DNA of 42,762 bases, taken from assembly GCA_026692735.1 (NCBI GenBank), contig JAPLOD010000471.1:1-42762 (forward strand). The letters run 5' to 3'. Both the position numbers and the translations under genes were made by a program. The notes beneath the pieces are model-generated. The model had not been told where the DNA came from. It searched no databases and worked only from the letters and a program-made list of their open reading frames with translations. This DNA is from Planctomycetota bacterium (GTDB taxonomy: Bacteria > Planctomycetota > SZUA-567 > H5-PLA8). Every line of letters begins with the position of its first letter. Position 1 is the first letter of the stretch. This document shows, piece by piece, positions 25,403 to 33,574 of this stretch.

Positions 25403-25828
25403 GTCTGGGCAGTTTCAGACCGATGCGGGTCGTCGCCTCGTGCTTCGCGCCCTGACACGGAGGAAGGCAGAATGGGAGCAGTTCGCGAGCAGGCCACAGC
25501 CACCCGCCCCGCTGACCCGATCAGTTGTCCCTCCACAGCGTACTACGTCCACCATGAGCTTTCGGGTCACTTCAGCCTGTCGAGCCAGGTTGTCCACACG
25601 GGAGAGAGGTTGAACGGGTACGAGGGATAGGAAGGCACATGTAGGCAAGTGCGGATGGCGCCTACTGTGAAATGGTCCAAGGCACAGCAAGGTGGTCGTT
25701 TGAGGCTTTCATTCGGTCACCAGGGCAGGGAGCGCAAGGGTTTTGCGGGAATTCCCTCTGGTTTCCGTCATGTCCACTGGTAGAAGTGTGATCGTGGTTT
25801 CTGTGCTGCACAGGTGCGGAGGAGTGCT

Positions 25829-26188
25829 TTGGCGCCCCCAGAAGAGCTGACCATCACGGAGACGACGCAGCACGCTGTCGTCATCCTGTCCCTTGACGGC
25901 CCAGTCAGCGTCAAGACGTTCGAGCAACTCGACAAGACGCTGCACGAGCTCTTCCACGAGGGCCACTACCGCATCATCTTGGATATGGCCATGGTCCTCT
26001 ACGTGTCGTCCGCCGGCGCGGGCGTCTTCATGAACGCCCTCTCGCTATGCCGCGAGAACGACGGCAATATCGTCCTGATCAACATCACTGAGAGCGTGGC
26101 GGAGGTCCTCGACCTCCTGAACCTGACGAACATCCTGCCGACCGCCAAGAGCCTTGACCTTGCCCTGGCCTCGTTCAACCATGCGTAG
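25829..26188 (+). CDS. STAS-domain anti-sigma factor antagonist-like protein
   Basis: A 119-residue protein. TTG 25829 is preferred over GTG 25814 because GGAGGAG lies about 6 bases before it. The whole protein is one STAS domain: VVILSLDGPVSVKTFEQLD, then IILDMAMVLYVSSAGAGVFM, with the conserved phosphorylatable Ser in YVSSAG, then NIVLINITESVAEVLDLLNL. Such proteins release a sigma factor by binding an anti-sigma kinase (SpoIIAB/RsbW type), but no such kinase is encoded in the window, so the partner lies elsewhere. The next gene follows at 26285. Confidence 0.88.
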   Translation: MAPPEELTITETTQHAVVILSLDGPVSVKTFEQLDKTLHELFHEGHYRIILDMAMVLYVSSAGAGVFMNALSLCRENDGNIVLINITESVAEVLDLLNLTNILPTAKSLDLALASFNHA

Positions 26189-26284
26189 CAACGGCGCCGC
26201 GCGGCGTGAGACCAAGCCGGGAAAAGGGTTTGGATTCGTCGCGCACGGCTCGTAAGATTCGCACCGCAAGTGCGGGGGTGTCCT

Positions 26285-28894
26285 ATGGCCAGTGAGATTT
26301 CTGACGAGACCTTCGCCCGTCTCGCCGTTGAAGCGGGCTTGGTGGCACCCGAGCAGATCGAAACGGCCCGGCGGTCCCAGGCTGTCAGCACCCAGAAGGG
26401 CGTGGCGCTGTCTCTGGCCGACGTGCTGCTGCTCGAGGATGTCATCACGCTGGCGACCCGCGAGAGGATCGAGGCCCTGGCGCTGCCCGCGAGAGGGGGC
26501 GTCGGCTCCACGGCCGTCGTTGCGCCCGGCGAGAGGAAGGTCGGCGTTGGGACTCTGGCGGCACTCGCGGCCATGGTCGTGGGGCTGGGCTTCCTGGGCA
26601 TCGTTGCGGGGGTGCTGCTGTACAGGACCTCGCCGCCCAGCCCGCCGCCGCCCGTCGTCACTGTTAGCGTATCGAAGCCTGGTGGCGCGGAGCAGCCGGT
26701 GGACGGGACTCTCAGTCCCGCCGCTCAGCCTGAAACGGCAAACCTGAAACCTGAAACCAAGCCCGTTGTTGTTCAACCTGAAACCGTAGACCTGAAACCT
26801 GAAACCCCAAGTCCCAAGTCCCAAATCCCAAATCCGCAATCCAAAATCCAAAATCCAAAATCTGAAATCCAAAATTCCGATACCCCGACGCTGCCGGCCG
26901 ACGTCGCGCCGTTGTCCGCCGCCCTGAACGCGCAGATCAAGCAGTTGATGCAATCGGTCGAGGAATACCGGGGCCTGCCGTGCAAACGCCCCGTTCCCTG
27001 CGGCTCGGTGGAGAGAGGACTCCTCAAGAAGAAGATGCTGCAGGTCATGCAGGAGGAACTGCCGCCGGAGAAGATGAACTCTCTGCAGGCCGGGTTGAAG
27101 GCCTTCGGCTTCATTCCTGAAAGCATGAACCTGGGCCAGTACTTCCCGGAGCTGCTCACCAGCCAGGTCGGCGGTTACTACGATCCGCGCCGCAAGTACC
27201 TGGCCCTGGTGCAGAGCCCCGACGGCGGGGTGGGCGTGGCCGGGATGGAGCAGACCGTTCTTGTCCACGAACTGACGCACGCAGTCCAGGACCAGCACTT
27301 CGACCTCGAGAAGTTCGTCACCAACGAGGTGCTCTCCGACGAAGACGCCGCGCACACCGCGCTGGTTGAGGGCGACGCGACGCTGACGATGTATGACTAT
27401 TCCCTGGGCATGCGCCTGGAGAAGATGCCGGGCGCCGACATGCTGCTGGCGCAAATGCTCAAGGACCCGCAACAGCTCATCGCGATGACGCGCAATATGC
27501 CCGGCGGGAAGGAGATGAACGAGGCGCCGGCGTGGATTCGCGACAACCTGCTCTTCGGTTACATGCAGGGCATGATGTTCTGCGTCAGCGTCAGGAAGCT
27601 GGGCGGACGGAAGCTGCTCGACTACGCCTTCACCACGGACCCGCCGCGCTCCACCGAACAGATCATGCATCCGGAAAAATGGCACACCCAGCGCGACGAC
27701 CCGGTGGCCATCTCCTGGCCGGACCTCTCCCGCGAACTGCCCGGCTACAAGAAGGTCTGCGAAGGCCAGCTTGGCGAACTGAGCATGAAGACTCTCCTGC
27801 GCGAGGCGTTGAAAGACGAGAAGCGCGCCGCCATCGCCGCCGCGGGCTGGGGCGGCGACCGGTGCGCCGTCTACCAGAAGGGCGCGGAGAGAGTCATGCT
27901 GTGGATCACCGAGTGGGACAGCGTCCTGGACGGCAAGGAGTTCAAAGAAGCCGCCGCGGCGCTCGGCCCCGACTGGAAGCTGCTGGCCTCGCGGCCCACG
28001 CGCGTGCAGGTGGTGCGGGGCACGCTTGAGCCCGCCGCACTGGCGGCGGTCCACGCCAGACTGGCTGAAGCCAGGTCCGAGGTTCCAGCGAACAAGAACA
28101 TTGACCTGGCGGCGCTGGGCGTCGAGAAGGGCGGCGACGCCGAGGCCGGCGCGGACTTGGCCAAGGCATTGGCGGGCGTGCTCGACGGCAAGGACGGCGA
28201 CCTGGACCTCGCCAAGCTGCTCAACGATCCGGCCATGAAGAAGCGGGTCGAGAAGCTGGCCGGCGAGCAGGGCGGCCTTCAGCCGGGAGAGGTCGAGAGA
28301 CCGGACCTCGGCAAGATGCTCGAGGATCCACAGGTCCAGAACATGATGAAGAACATGCTCTCGCAGCAGGTCCCGGGAGGCACACTCAGCCAGGACGGCC
28401 GCACCTACGTGAACGAGACGCTGGGCTACAAGCTGTCGCTTCCCCCGTCGCGGAAGGACTGGAAGCTGGACGCCAAGCCGCCGCCGCCGGCGTCCGTGAT
28501 GGTTCTGGGTTCGGGCGGGTCGGTGCAGATCAGCGTTGCGTCGCAGCGCCTGCCGATGGCCATTCCCGCGTCGAACCTCGGGCCCATGCTGGAAATGGCG
28601 TCCCAGGTGGTCGTGGAGAACTACAAGAAGCTCAGCGGCACGGAGGTCGAGACTTCCGGCAAGAAGGGTTACGAGCTGCAATACGAAGGGGAGATGGCCG
28701 GCCAGCGGGTGCGCTCGACTCACCGCGCCTACGCCGACGGCGGTGGCATGATCATGGTCCAGGCCATCGCGCCGGCCGATGACTGGGCCAGGAACGAGAA
28801 GGCCATCAAAGAAACGCTGGACAGCTTCTCCTTTATTGAGCCGTCCGTACCGAAGAAGGCGCCCCCCCCGAAGAAGGAACCGCAGGAGGAATAG
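26285..28894 (+). CDS. Membrane-anchored zinc metallopeptidase-like protein
   Basis: An 869-residue protein from ATG 26285. Residues 1-65 resemble the GspE/MshE N-terminal domain pattern (FARLAVEAGLVAPEQIETARR). One membrane helix at about 87-113 is followed by a Pro-rich outer linker. The linker includes a 50-residue insert (about 149-199) made of 7-bp repeats. The core carries VLVHELTHAVQDQHFDL (HExxH at 328-332) and ALVEGDATLTMYDY (E362 as third zinc ligand), which is a gluzincin arrangement. The C-terminal ~170 residues (YKLSLPPSRKDWKL to TLDSFSFIE) resemble a PsbP/MOG1-like beta domain. It is likely a protease facing the periplasm; substrate unknown. A methyltransferase gene follows after 11 bases. 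Confidence 0.8.
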   Translation: MASEISDETFARLAVEAGLVAPEQIETARRSQAVSTQKGVALSLADVLLLEDVITLATRERIEALALPARGGVGSTAVVAPGERKVGVGTLAALAAMVVGLGFLGIVAGVLLYRTSPPSPPPPVVTVSVSKPGGAEQPVDGTLSPAAQPETANLKPETKPVVVQPETVDLKPETPSPKSQIPNPQSKIQNPKSEIQNSDTPTLPADVAPLSAALNAQIKQLMQSVEEYRGLPCKRPVPCGSVERGLLKKKMLQVMQEELPPEKMNSLQAGLKAFGFIPESMNLGQYFPELLTSQVGGYYDPRRKYLALVQSPDGGVGVAGMEQTVLVHELTHAVQDQHFDLEKFVTNEVLSDEDAAHTALVEGDATLTMYDYSLGMRLEKMPGADMLLAQMLKDPQQLIAMTRNMPGGKEMNEAPAWIRDNLLFGYMQGMMFCVSVRKLGGRKLLDYAFTTDPPRSTEQIMHPEKWHTQRDDPVAISWPDLSRELPGYKKVCEGQLGELSMKTLLREALKDEKRAAIAAAGWGGDRCAVYQKGAERVMLWITEWDSVLDGKEFKEAAAALGPDWKLLASRPTRVQVVRGTLEPAALAAVHARLAEARSEVPANKNIDLAALGVEKGGDAEAGADLAKALAGVLDGKDGDLDLAKLLNDPAMKKRVEKLAGEQGGLQPGEVERPDLGKMLEDPQVQNMMKNMLSQQVPGGTLSQDGRTYVNETLGYKLSLPPSRKDWKLDAKPPPPASVMVLGSGGSVQISVASQRLPMAIPASNLGPMLEMASQVVVENYKKLSGTEVETSGKKGYELQYEGEMAGQRVRSTHRAYADGGGMIMVQAIAPADDWARNEKAIKETLDSFSFIEPSVPKKAPPPKKEPQEE
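26729..26879 (+). repeat. Longest 7-bp repeat array, inside the metallopeptidase gene
   Basis: About twenty units. They begin CCTGAAA, CGGCAAA, CCTGAAA, CCTGAAA and later become TCCCAAG, TCCCAAA, TCCGCAA and TCCAAAA (repeated). A short break occurs near 26764-26774. Translation gives a 7-residue periodic peptide of NPQSKIQ type, since three 7-base units equal seven codons. A small palindrome CGGGACT/AGTCCCG lies just before it at 26704-26720. Confidence 0.9.
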
Positions 28895-28905
28895 GCCACC
28901 GGGCC

Positions 28906-29721
28906 ATGCGCCACCAGGATTCGGCAGCCCAGAGCAACGAGAGCTTCCACGACCGCGTGGCCAGGCGCTACGATGAAATCTACAAGGGTCCGCGCTGGGA
29001 CCTGTGGTACGAGTTGTCCTGGGCGCCGATGAAGGCCTGGCTGCCGCCGGACCTGCGCGCGCCCGTCGTGGACCTGGGCTGCGGCACGGGCAAGTACGGC
29101 CTGCGCGTAGCAAAAACCGGCTATTCCGTGACACTGACCGACCTGTCGCAGCGCATGCTCGAAGTCGCCCGCCGGAAAGCCGCGGAGCTGGGCCTCGAAG
29201 ACCGCGTCAGCTTTCTGAAGGCCGACATCATGGACCTGTCCGCGCTGCCGCGGGAGCACTTCGCGTTGGCCATGGCGCAAGGAGACGAGCTGTCGTTCGC
29301 CTCGCTGCCCGCGAAGGCACTCCAGGAAATCCGCAAGGTTCTCCGCCCGGAGGGGGTGCTCGTCGCGTCGGTGGACCAGACGCTTGCGGCCATAGACCAT
29401 TACGCGGAGAAGACGGACCTTGCCGGCCTGGAGAAACTGCTCAAGAGCGGCGAGATGGAGTGGCTCGCCCGCGACGCCACGGAACGTTTTCCAGTCCACA
29501 CGTTCACTGCCGAACGCTTGCGAGACCTGTGTGCCGTCGCTGGTTTTGAGGTGCTCGACCTTTTTGGCAAGACCGTCCTGCCGCTGAAGAAGCTGGAAGC
29601 GCTGCTTGAAAACGAGGCCGCCGCGCAGCGGATCATGGCCCTTGAGAAGAAGCTCTGCCGCATCCCGTCCGCCATGGGCCGCACCAGCCATCTGCAGATC
29701 ACGGCGCGCAGGATGGCCTGA
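28906..29721 (+). CDS. Class I SAM-dependent methyltransferase
   Basis: A 271-residue cytoplasmic protein from ATG 28906. Motif I is VVDLGCGTGKYG (54-65), then VTLTDLSQRML (acidic residue binding the SAM ribose), FLKADIMDL and VLRPEGVLVASVDQ. The pattern is the UbiE/Methyltransf_11 type, which methylates small molecules; the substrate cannot be assigned. It lies 11 bases after the metallopeptidase gene on the same strand, so the two are probably co-transcribed. No fused domains. Confidence 0.88.
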   Translation: MRHQDSAAQSNESFHDRVARRYDEIYKGPRWDLWYELSWAPMKAWLPPDLRAPVVDLGCGTGKYGLRVAKTGYSVTLTDLSQRMLEVARRKAAELGLEDRVSFLKADIMDLSALPREHFALAMAQGDELSFASLPAKALQEIRKVLRPEGVLVASVDQTLAAIDHYAEKTDLAGLEKLLKSGEMEWLARDATERFPVHTFTAERLRDLCAVAGFEVLDLFGKTVLPLKKLEALLENEAAAQRIMALEKKLCRIPSAMGRTSHLQITARRMA

Positions 29722-29768
29722 CCCCGGGGACGGTCTCCTGGGTTGGCGCCGCCATGGTTGTTGAACCC

Positions 29769-29806
29769 GTTCCCAATATGAGTACGTTTGTTCCCAAATT
29801 GGGTAC
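29769..29806 (+). promoter_or_regulatory. Two tandem 17-bp near-palindromic sites, likely operator
   Basis: GTTCCCAATATGAGTAC (29769-29785) and GTTCCCAAATTGGGTAC (29790-29806) agree at 14 of 17 bases. The second is a near-palindrome (CCCAA-A-TTGGG). They repeat every 21 bp, so both face the same side of the helix. A TACAAT (29804-29809) that could be a -10 box overlaps the second site. They lie just before the flippase gene. Confidence 0.5.
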
Positions 29807-29817
29807 AATGGCGCGCG

Positions 29818-31194
29818 GTGGAAACTCCCGACTCCCACACTGACAGCGGCCTCGCCGCACTGTACACGCGCCTGCGCGGCAGCACGGCGGCGCGGGACGG
29901 CCTGTACGTGCTGGCCGCGCAGGGCACGGCCACGGCGATCGCGCTGGGCATGGAGATCCTGCTCTTCCGCAATCTGCTGGTGGCGGAACGCGGCATGCTG
30001 ACCGCGGCGCTGGAACTGCGCAACGTGCTGCTGTGCGTCGCCGACGTGGGACTGGCCCTGACGACGGTGCGCGTGGGCGCGGAATACTTCGGCAAAGGCC
30101 TGCACAACGAAGCCAATGCGGTCTTCCGGCGGGCGTTTCTCACGCGCGCGGCGCTGGCCGCGCTGGTGGTGGCGCTCACCTGTCTGCTCGCGCCCGCGCT
30201 GGTGCGCTTCCCGCTCGCGGCGGGGAACAGACCCGGACTCGTCCTGGCCGCGGCCGCGGCGCTGCTGGGCATGACGGCCACGGCGTGGGGCGTGGATGTG
30301 TCGCAGGCCACCCGCGGTTTCGGGCGGTACTTCCTGCATCAGGTCGTCGAAGCGGCGCTGAAGGCCGCCGCGGTGATCGTTGTGTTCCTGGCTGCGAGCG
30401 GAAGCTTGTTTGGGAAGACCGTCGTTGTGCTCCACGCCGAGATCGTGCTCTGGGTCATGGCCGCCGGGGCCATCCTCGCCGGCTTGTTCAGCGTGATGCT
30501 GCAGCGGAGCAACCTGCGGAAGCCGGGACCGATGGCGGCGGCCACGCGGGACGAGCTCTACGCGCAGTTGCGCACGTTCGGCCGCGTCGCGGGCGCCGTG
30601 GTGCTGCTGCAGGCTATTGGCGGCCGCGTCGAGGTCTTCCTGGTACAGTGGCAACTGGGGCCGGTGGACACGGCGGTCTTCGATGGCGCGCGCCGTCTGG
30701 CGCTCGTGCTGCCGCTGCTGGGCGGCGCGCTGACGACGGTGCTGTTGCCGCGCGTGGCCGTCCTGGACTCCCCTGCTGCTTGCGCGGCCTACGCGAAGAA
30801 GGCGGTGCTGATCTGCGTGCCGCTGGCGCTTGTGGCCGGAGCGGCTCTGGCGGCCGTGGCAGGCTTCATCGTGCCGCTGCTGTGGGGCGGCCGCTACGAA
30901 GCCTCGATAACGCCGCTGCGCTGGCTCTGCGTCGCGCACGCGTTCTCGATCGTGCTGGCGCCGCTCACGCTGGTCTTCTTCCCGCTGCGCCGGGAACGCA
31001 CGTTCCTGCTGTTGCAGGCAGCCAGCGTCGTGCTCTCCATCGGCCTTGGCGTCGTGCTGATACCAAGGTTCGGTCCCCTCGGCGCAGCGTGGTCCACGCT
31101 TGTGTCCAGGGCGGCAATTGTGCTGGTGTGCGGCTGGGTTCTTTGCGTTATCCTACGTGATAGGGGGGCGCCGAGACCGGAGAACGCTCAATGA
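29818..31194 (+). CDS. Polysaccharide flippase-like membrane protein (Wzx/MATE type)
   Basis: A protein of about 458 residues. GTG 29818 is chosen because the frame upstream reads through the repeat operator; the ribosome site is poor either way. It has 12-14 membrane helices, for example VLAAQGTATAIALGMEILLF, LAALVVALTCLLAPALV and LALVAGAALAAVAGFIVPLLWG, with the layout of polysaccharide flippases that move lipid-linked sugar units across the inner membrane. The C-terminal half has the usual FGPLGAAWSTLVSRAAIVLV. The gene overlaps the downstream pyruvyl transferase by ATGA, so the two work in one surface-polysaccharide pathway. Confidence 0.85.
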   Translation: METPDSHTDSGLAALYTRLRGSTAARDGLYVLAAQGTATAIALGMEILLFRNLLVAERGMLTAALELRNVLLCVADVGLALTTVRVGAEYFGKGLHNEANAVFRRAFLTRAALAALVVALTCLLAPALVRFPLAAGNRPGLVLAAAAALLGMTATAWGVDVSQATRGFGRYFLHQVVEAALKAAAVIVVFLAASGSLFGKTVVVLHAEIVLWVMAAGAILAGLFSVMLQRSNLRKPGPMAAATRDELYAQLRTFGRVAGAVVLLQAIGGRVEVFLVQWQLGPVDTAVFDGARRLALVLPLLGGALTTVLLPRVAVLDSPAACAAYAKKAVLICVPLALVAGAALAAVAGFIVPLLWGGRYEASITPLRWLCVAHAFSIVLAPLTLVFFPLRRERTFLLLQAASVVLSIGLGVVLIPRFGPLGAAWSTLVSRAAIVLVCGWVLCVILRDRGAPRPENAQ

Positions 31195-32426
31195 AGGCCG
31201 TTATCGCTGGACCTTTCGGACATGGCACGCTGGCGGATGAAGCCGTGCTCGCGGGCCTCCTGCGTCATCTTGCCGCGGGCAAACACGAAGCCACGGTTCT
31301 CTCGGCCGACCTCGACCGCACCCAAACGCTGCACGGCATCGCCGCGGTTGAGGCCGGGCCGCCGGAGAGCTTTCTGTCGAACAGGGAGCTCTGGAAGGCG
31401 CTCGGCAAGGCCCACCTGCTCATCCTCGCCAGCGGCGGGATGGTAAGCGGGCGCGGCCGCGCCCCTGCGCGCAGGTGGCTGGCGCTGCTGGAGCACGCGC
31501 AGATCGCCGGGCTGAAGACGGCCGTCGTCGGCATAGGCGCGGAGACGATCGCCGAGCCAAAGGAACGCGCGCGCGTGCAACGGCTGCTGCATCACTGCGT
31601 GGACGGCCTCTCCACGCGCGACTTCCGGTCCAAAGAGGCGCTGATGAGCTACGGTCTGGGCGCGAACCGCATCTCCGCCAACGGCGATCCCTCCCTGGCT
31701 CTGGCCGGCAACGGCGCCGGCGCCGCCGGGGCCGCCGCCGGCACGCGCGTGGGCGTGGTGCTGGCCGAAGGGCTCCCGTCGCGCGGCGAATTCGGCGTTG
31801 AGCCGCACGCACCCGCCGAGGAGTTCGCGGCGGCAACCGAGGTGTTCCTCAAAGGACTGCTGGGCGCGCCCGCCCTCTCGGCGACGCTTTTCCATGACGA
31901 TACCGAACCGGCGCGGGAGTTCGCCGGAAAGCTCTGCGCCGCCCTGCCGCCCGAGCGTGTCACCACGCAGGCTGCCGATCGCCCGCTGGCGGAAATCCAG
32001 GCGCGCATGGCCGAGTGCGGCGTCATCGCCAGCTTCAGCCTGCACGGCCTGGTGCTCGGCGCGGGCGCAGGCGTTCCGGTCATCGGTTTCGGAGCGGAAC
32101 CGGGCGCGGCGGAGTTCCTCACGGCGCTGGGACTGGGCGATTCCGTCGTCCCCGCCTCGCCGTCAGCGTTCGATTCCGGGAAGGCAGCAGAGGCCGTCGT
32201 GAAGCTGCTTTCACGAAGCACCGTCGCCCGCGAGATGCTCAAGCCCCGCATGGCTGTGCTGCGCAAGCGGGAAGCGCAGAACGCGCGCATGCTGGACCTG
32301 CTGGTTCCCAGACGGGTGGTGTACGCGCGGCAGAAGGAGTTGTCTGACACGGACCCGGCCGAAGAGGAAGCCAGTTCGCCCCCGCGCAGGCGCCGCGGCC
32401 CGCCCAAGCGCCGTTCCTCGCGGTAG
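31191..32426 (+). CDS. Polysaccharide pyruvyl transferase family protein (CsaB-like)
   Basis: A 411-residue protein from ATG 31191, overlapping the flippase stop by four bases, with CGGAG upstream. It starts MKAVIAGPFGHGTLADEAVL, the family's nucleotide-fold opening (G-x-x-NxGDEA type), and shows LLILASGGMVSG, LSTRDFRSKEAL, ISANGDPSLAL and the C-terminal ASFSLHGLVLGAGAGVPVIGF, where the His of the RxH motif is kept (SLH). The family attaches pyruvate ketal to cell-wall or capsule sugars; in CsaB, this anchors S-layer proteins. The final 40 residues are basic and Pro-rich and are not part of the domain. Confidence 0.85.
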   Translation: MKAVIAGPFGHGTLADEAVLAGLLRHLAAGKHEATVLSADLDRTQTLHGIAAVEAGPPESFLSNRELWKALGKAHLLILASGGMVSGRGRAPARRWLALLEHAQIAGLKTAVVGIGAETIAEPKERARVQRLLHHCVDGLSTRDFRSKEALMSYGLGANRISANGDPSLALAGNGAGAAGAAAGTRVGVVLAEGLPSRGEFGVEPHAPAEEFAAATEVFLKGLLGAPALSATLFHDDTEPAREFAGKLCAALPPERVTTQAADRPLAEIQARMAECGVIASFSLHGLVLGAGAGVPVIGFGAEPGAAEFLTALGLGDSVVPASPSAFDSGKAAEAVVKLLSRSTVAREMLKPRMAVLRKREAQNARMLDLLVPRRVVYARQKELSDTDPAEEEASSPPRRRRGPPKRRSSR

Positions 32427-32443
32427 CCGGGGCGCCTGCGGCC

Positions 32444-32468
32444 CATGGGCGAGACGCCCATGCTACGG
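32444..32468. repeat. GAGAC-loop hairpin supplying the stop codon of the lipid-kinase gene
   Basis: CATGGGC-GAGAC-GCCCATG-CTACGG. The CTA at 32463-32465 is the TAG stop of the minus-strand gene. It also lies 18 bases after the stop of the pyruvyl transferase gene, between convergent genes. Confidence 0.85.
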
Positions 32469-33383
32469 ACCGGGGATGACGACCTGCAGCGCGTGCGGGC
32501 GCACCTCGAGCTTGCACGGCGTTTGGCCGAGCGATTCGCCGTCCGCGCACACCCACTGCGGACCCTCGGGCGTCTCGATCTCCAGCGAGCGGGTCGTCAG
32601 CATGCTGACGGCCGGATGGCCGGTGTGCGTGCCCTTCAGCACGCGCGGCAGAATTCGCAGGACGGTGAAGGCTGACACATCCTTCACAACGCAGAGCTGG
32701 AACAGCCCGTCGTCCAGTCTCGCGCCGGGCGTAATGTGCAGCGCGCCGCCGTAGCTGGGCGTGTTGCCTGTCGCCACCAGCAGCACGCGCTCTTCATGCG
32801 TGCCAAAATCGCCCTTGAGCCGCACCAGCGGCGCGTGGAAGCGCGTCAGGACGCGCAGCACGCCGTAGACATAGGCCGGCGTGCCCTTCAGCCAGAGCTT
32901 GTGTATCTCGACAAAGCGGCTCACTTCCGAGTCGAAGCCGAGCGTCGCCACAGTGAGGAAACGCTTGTCGCCCGAGCCAGGCGCTCCGGCGGCCAGCGGG
33001 TGGTACGCGCCCAGGTCGAGCGTCCGCCGCCGGCCGCCCAGCAACATCCGCGCGAGGGCTTCCGGCGGGTCGGACGGCCGCAGACCAAGGGCGCGCGCGA
33101 AATCGTTGCAGCGCCCGCCGGGCAGGATGCCCAGCGCGCTCCGGCTGCCGTCCAGAGCTGTGGCGATCTCCTGCAGCGTGCCGTCGCCGCCGCATCCGAC
33201 CACGGTCTGCACTCCTTGAGCAGCCGCTTCGGCGGCGAAGCGGCGCGCATCGCCCTGCGCAGCGGTGACCTGCAGCTCCACCGCCCGCCCGGCGGCTTGC
33301 AGCAGTTCGCGTGCGCGTGTGGCCAGGCGCGGTGCGGCGCGCGAACCGGACGCAGGGTTGGCGATGATGACGAAGTCAAGCAT
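32463..33383 (-). CDS. Diacylglycerol/sphingosine kinase-like lipid kinase
   Basis: A protein of 306 residues from ATG 33383; the frame extends upstream, but the start MLDFVIIANPASGSRAA is the family norm. Motifs: NPASG (9-13) and the nucleotide-binding GCGGDGTLQE (64-73), then LGILPGGRCNDFAR, and a C-terminal beta domain with WVCADGESL. Family members phosphorylate diacylglycerol or related lipids with ATP (DgkB/YegS type). It is cytoplasmic or membrane-associated. The gene's stop codon falls in a hairpin repeat. It lies downstream of the glycoside-hydrolase-like gene, across a nonamer hairpin, and may be co-transcribed with it. Confidence 0.9.
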   Translation of the reverse strand: MLDFVIIANPASGSRAAPRLATRARELLQAAGRAVELQVTAAQGDARRFAAEAAAQGVQTVVGCGGDGTLQEIATALDGSRSALGILPGGRCNDFARALGLRPSDPPEALARMLLGGRRRTLDLGAYHPLAAGAPGSGDKRFLTVATLGFDSEVSRFVEIHKLWLKGTPAYVYGVLRVLTRFHAPLVRLKGDFGTHEERVLLVATGNTPSYGGALHITPGARLDDGLFQLCVVKDVSAFTVLRILPRVLKGTHTGHPAVSMLTTRSLEIETPEGPQWVCADGESLGQTPCKLEVRPHALQVVIPGP

Positions 33384-33461
33384 GGCTCGGCGCCGATTCT
33401 GCCATCCGGCTCTCAATCGGCCAGTGCCGAAAGCCCACCCAGGGCGGCGCGCCTCTTCTTA

Positions 33462-33543
33462 CCACGAAGACCACGAAGGGCACGAAGAACAGGGCCAACG
33501 ATCCTCTTCTGCGTGACCTTCGTTGTCTTCGTGGCCTTCGTGG
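33462..33543. repeat. Inverted pair of 9-bp repeat arrays
   Basis: Left arm: CCACGAAGA, CCACGAAGG, GCACGAAGA (33462-33488). Right arm: CCTTCGTTG, TCTTCGTGG, CCTTCGTGG (33517-33543). The arms are complementary and enclose about 28 bases. It lies between the glycoside-hydrolase-like gene and the lipid-kinase gene on the minus strand and would form a long hairpin in a read-through mRNA. A fragment of similar repeat sits near 3675-3700. Confidence 0.75.
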
Positions 33544-33574
33544 TGAAGAAGCTGCGGGGACTGAACGGTTACGG

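Noticed and set aside
26729-26879. Possible CRISPR array
   Set aside because: Units are 7 bp, directly adjacent and without spacers; no cas gene is present.
26045-29134. A 1029-codon open frame on the minus strand opposite the STAS, metallopeptidase and methyltransferase genes
   Set aside because: Arg/His/Pro-rich shadow with no family motif; the plus strand carries clear domains and ribosome sites. High GC produces such antisense frames throughout the window.
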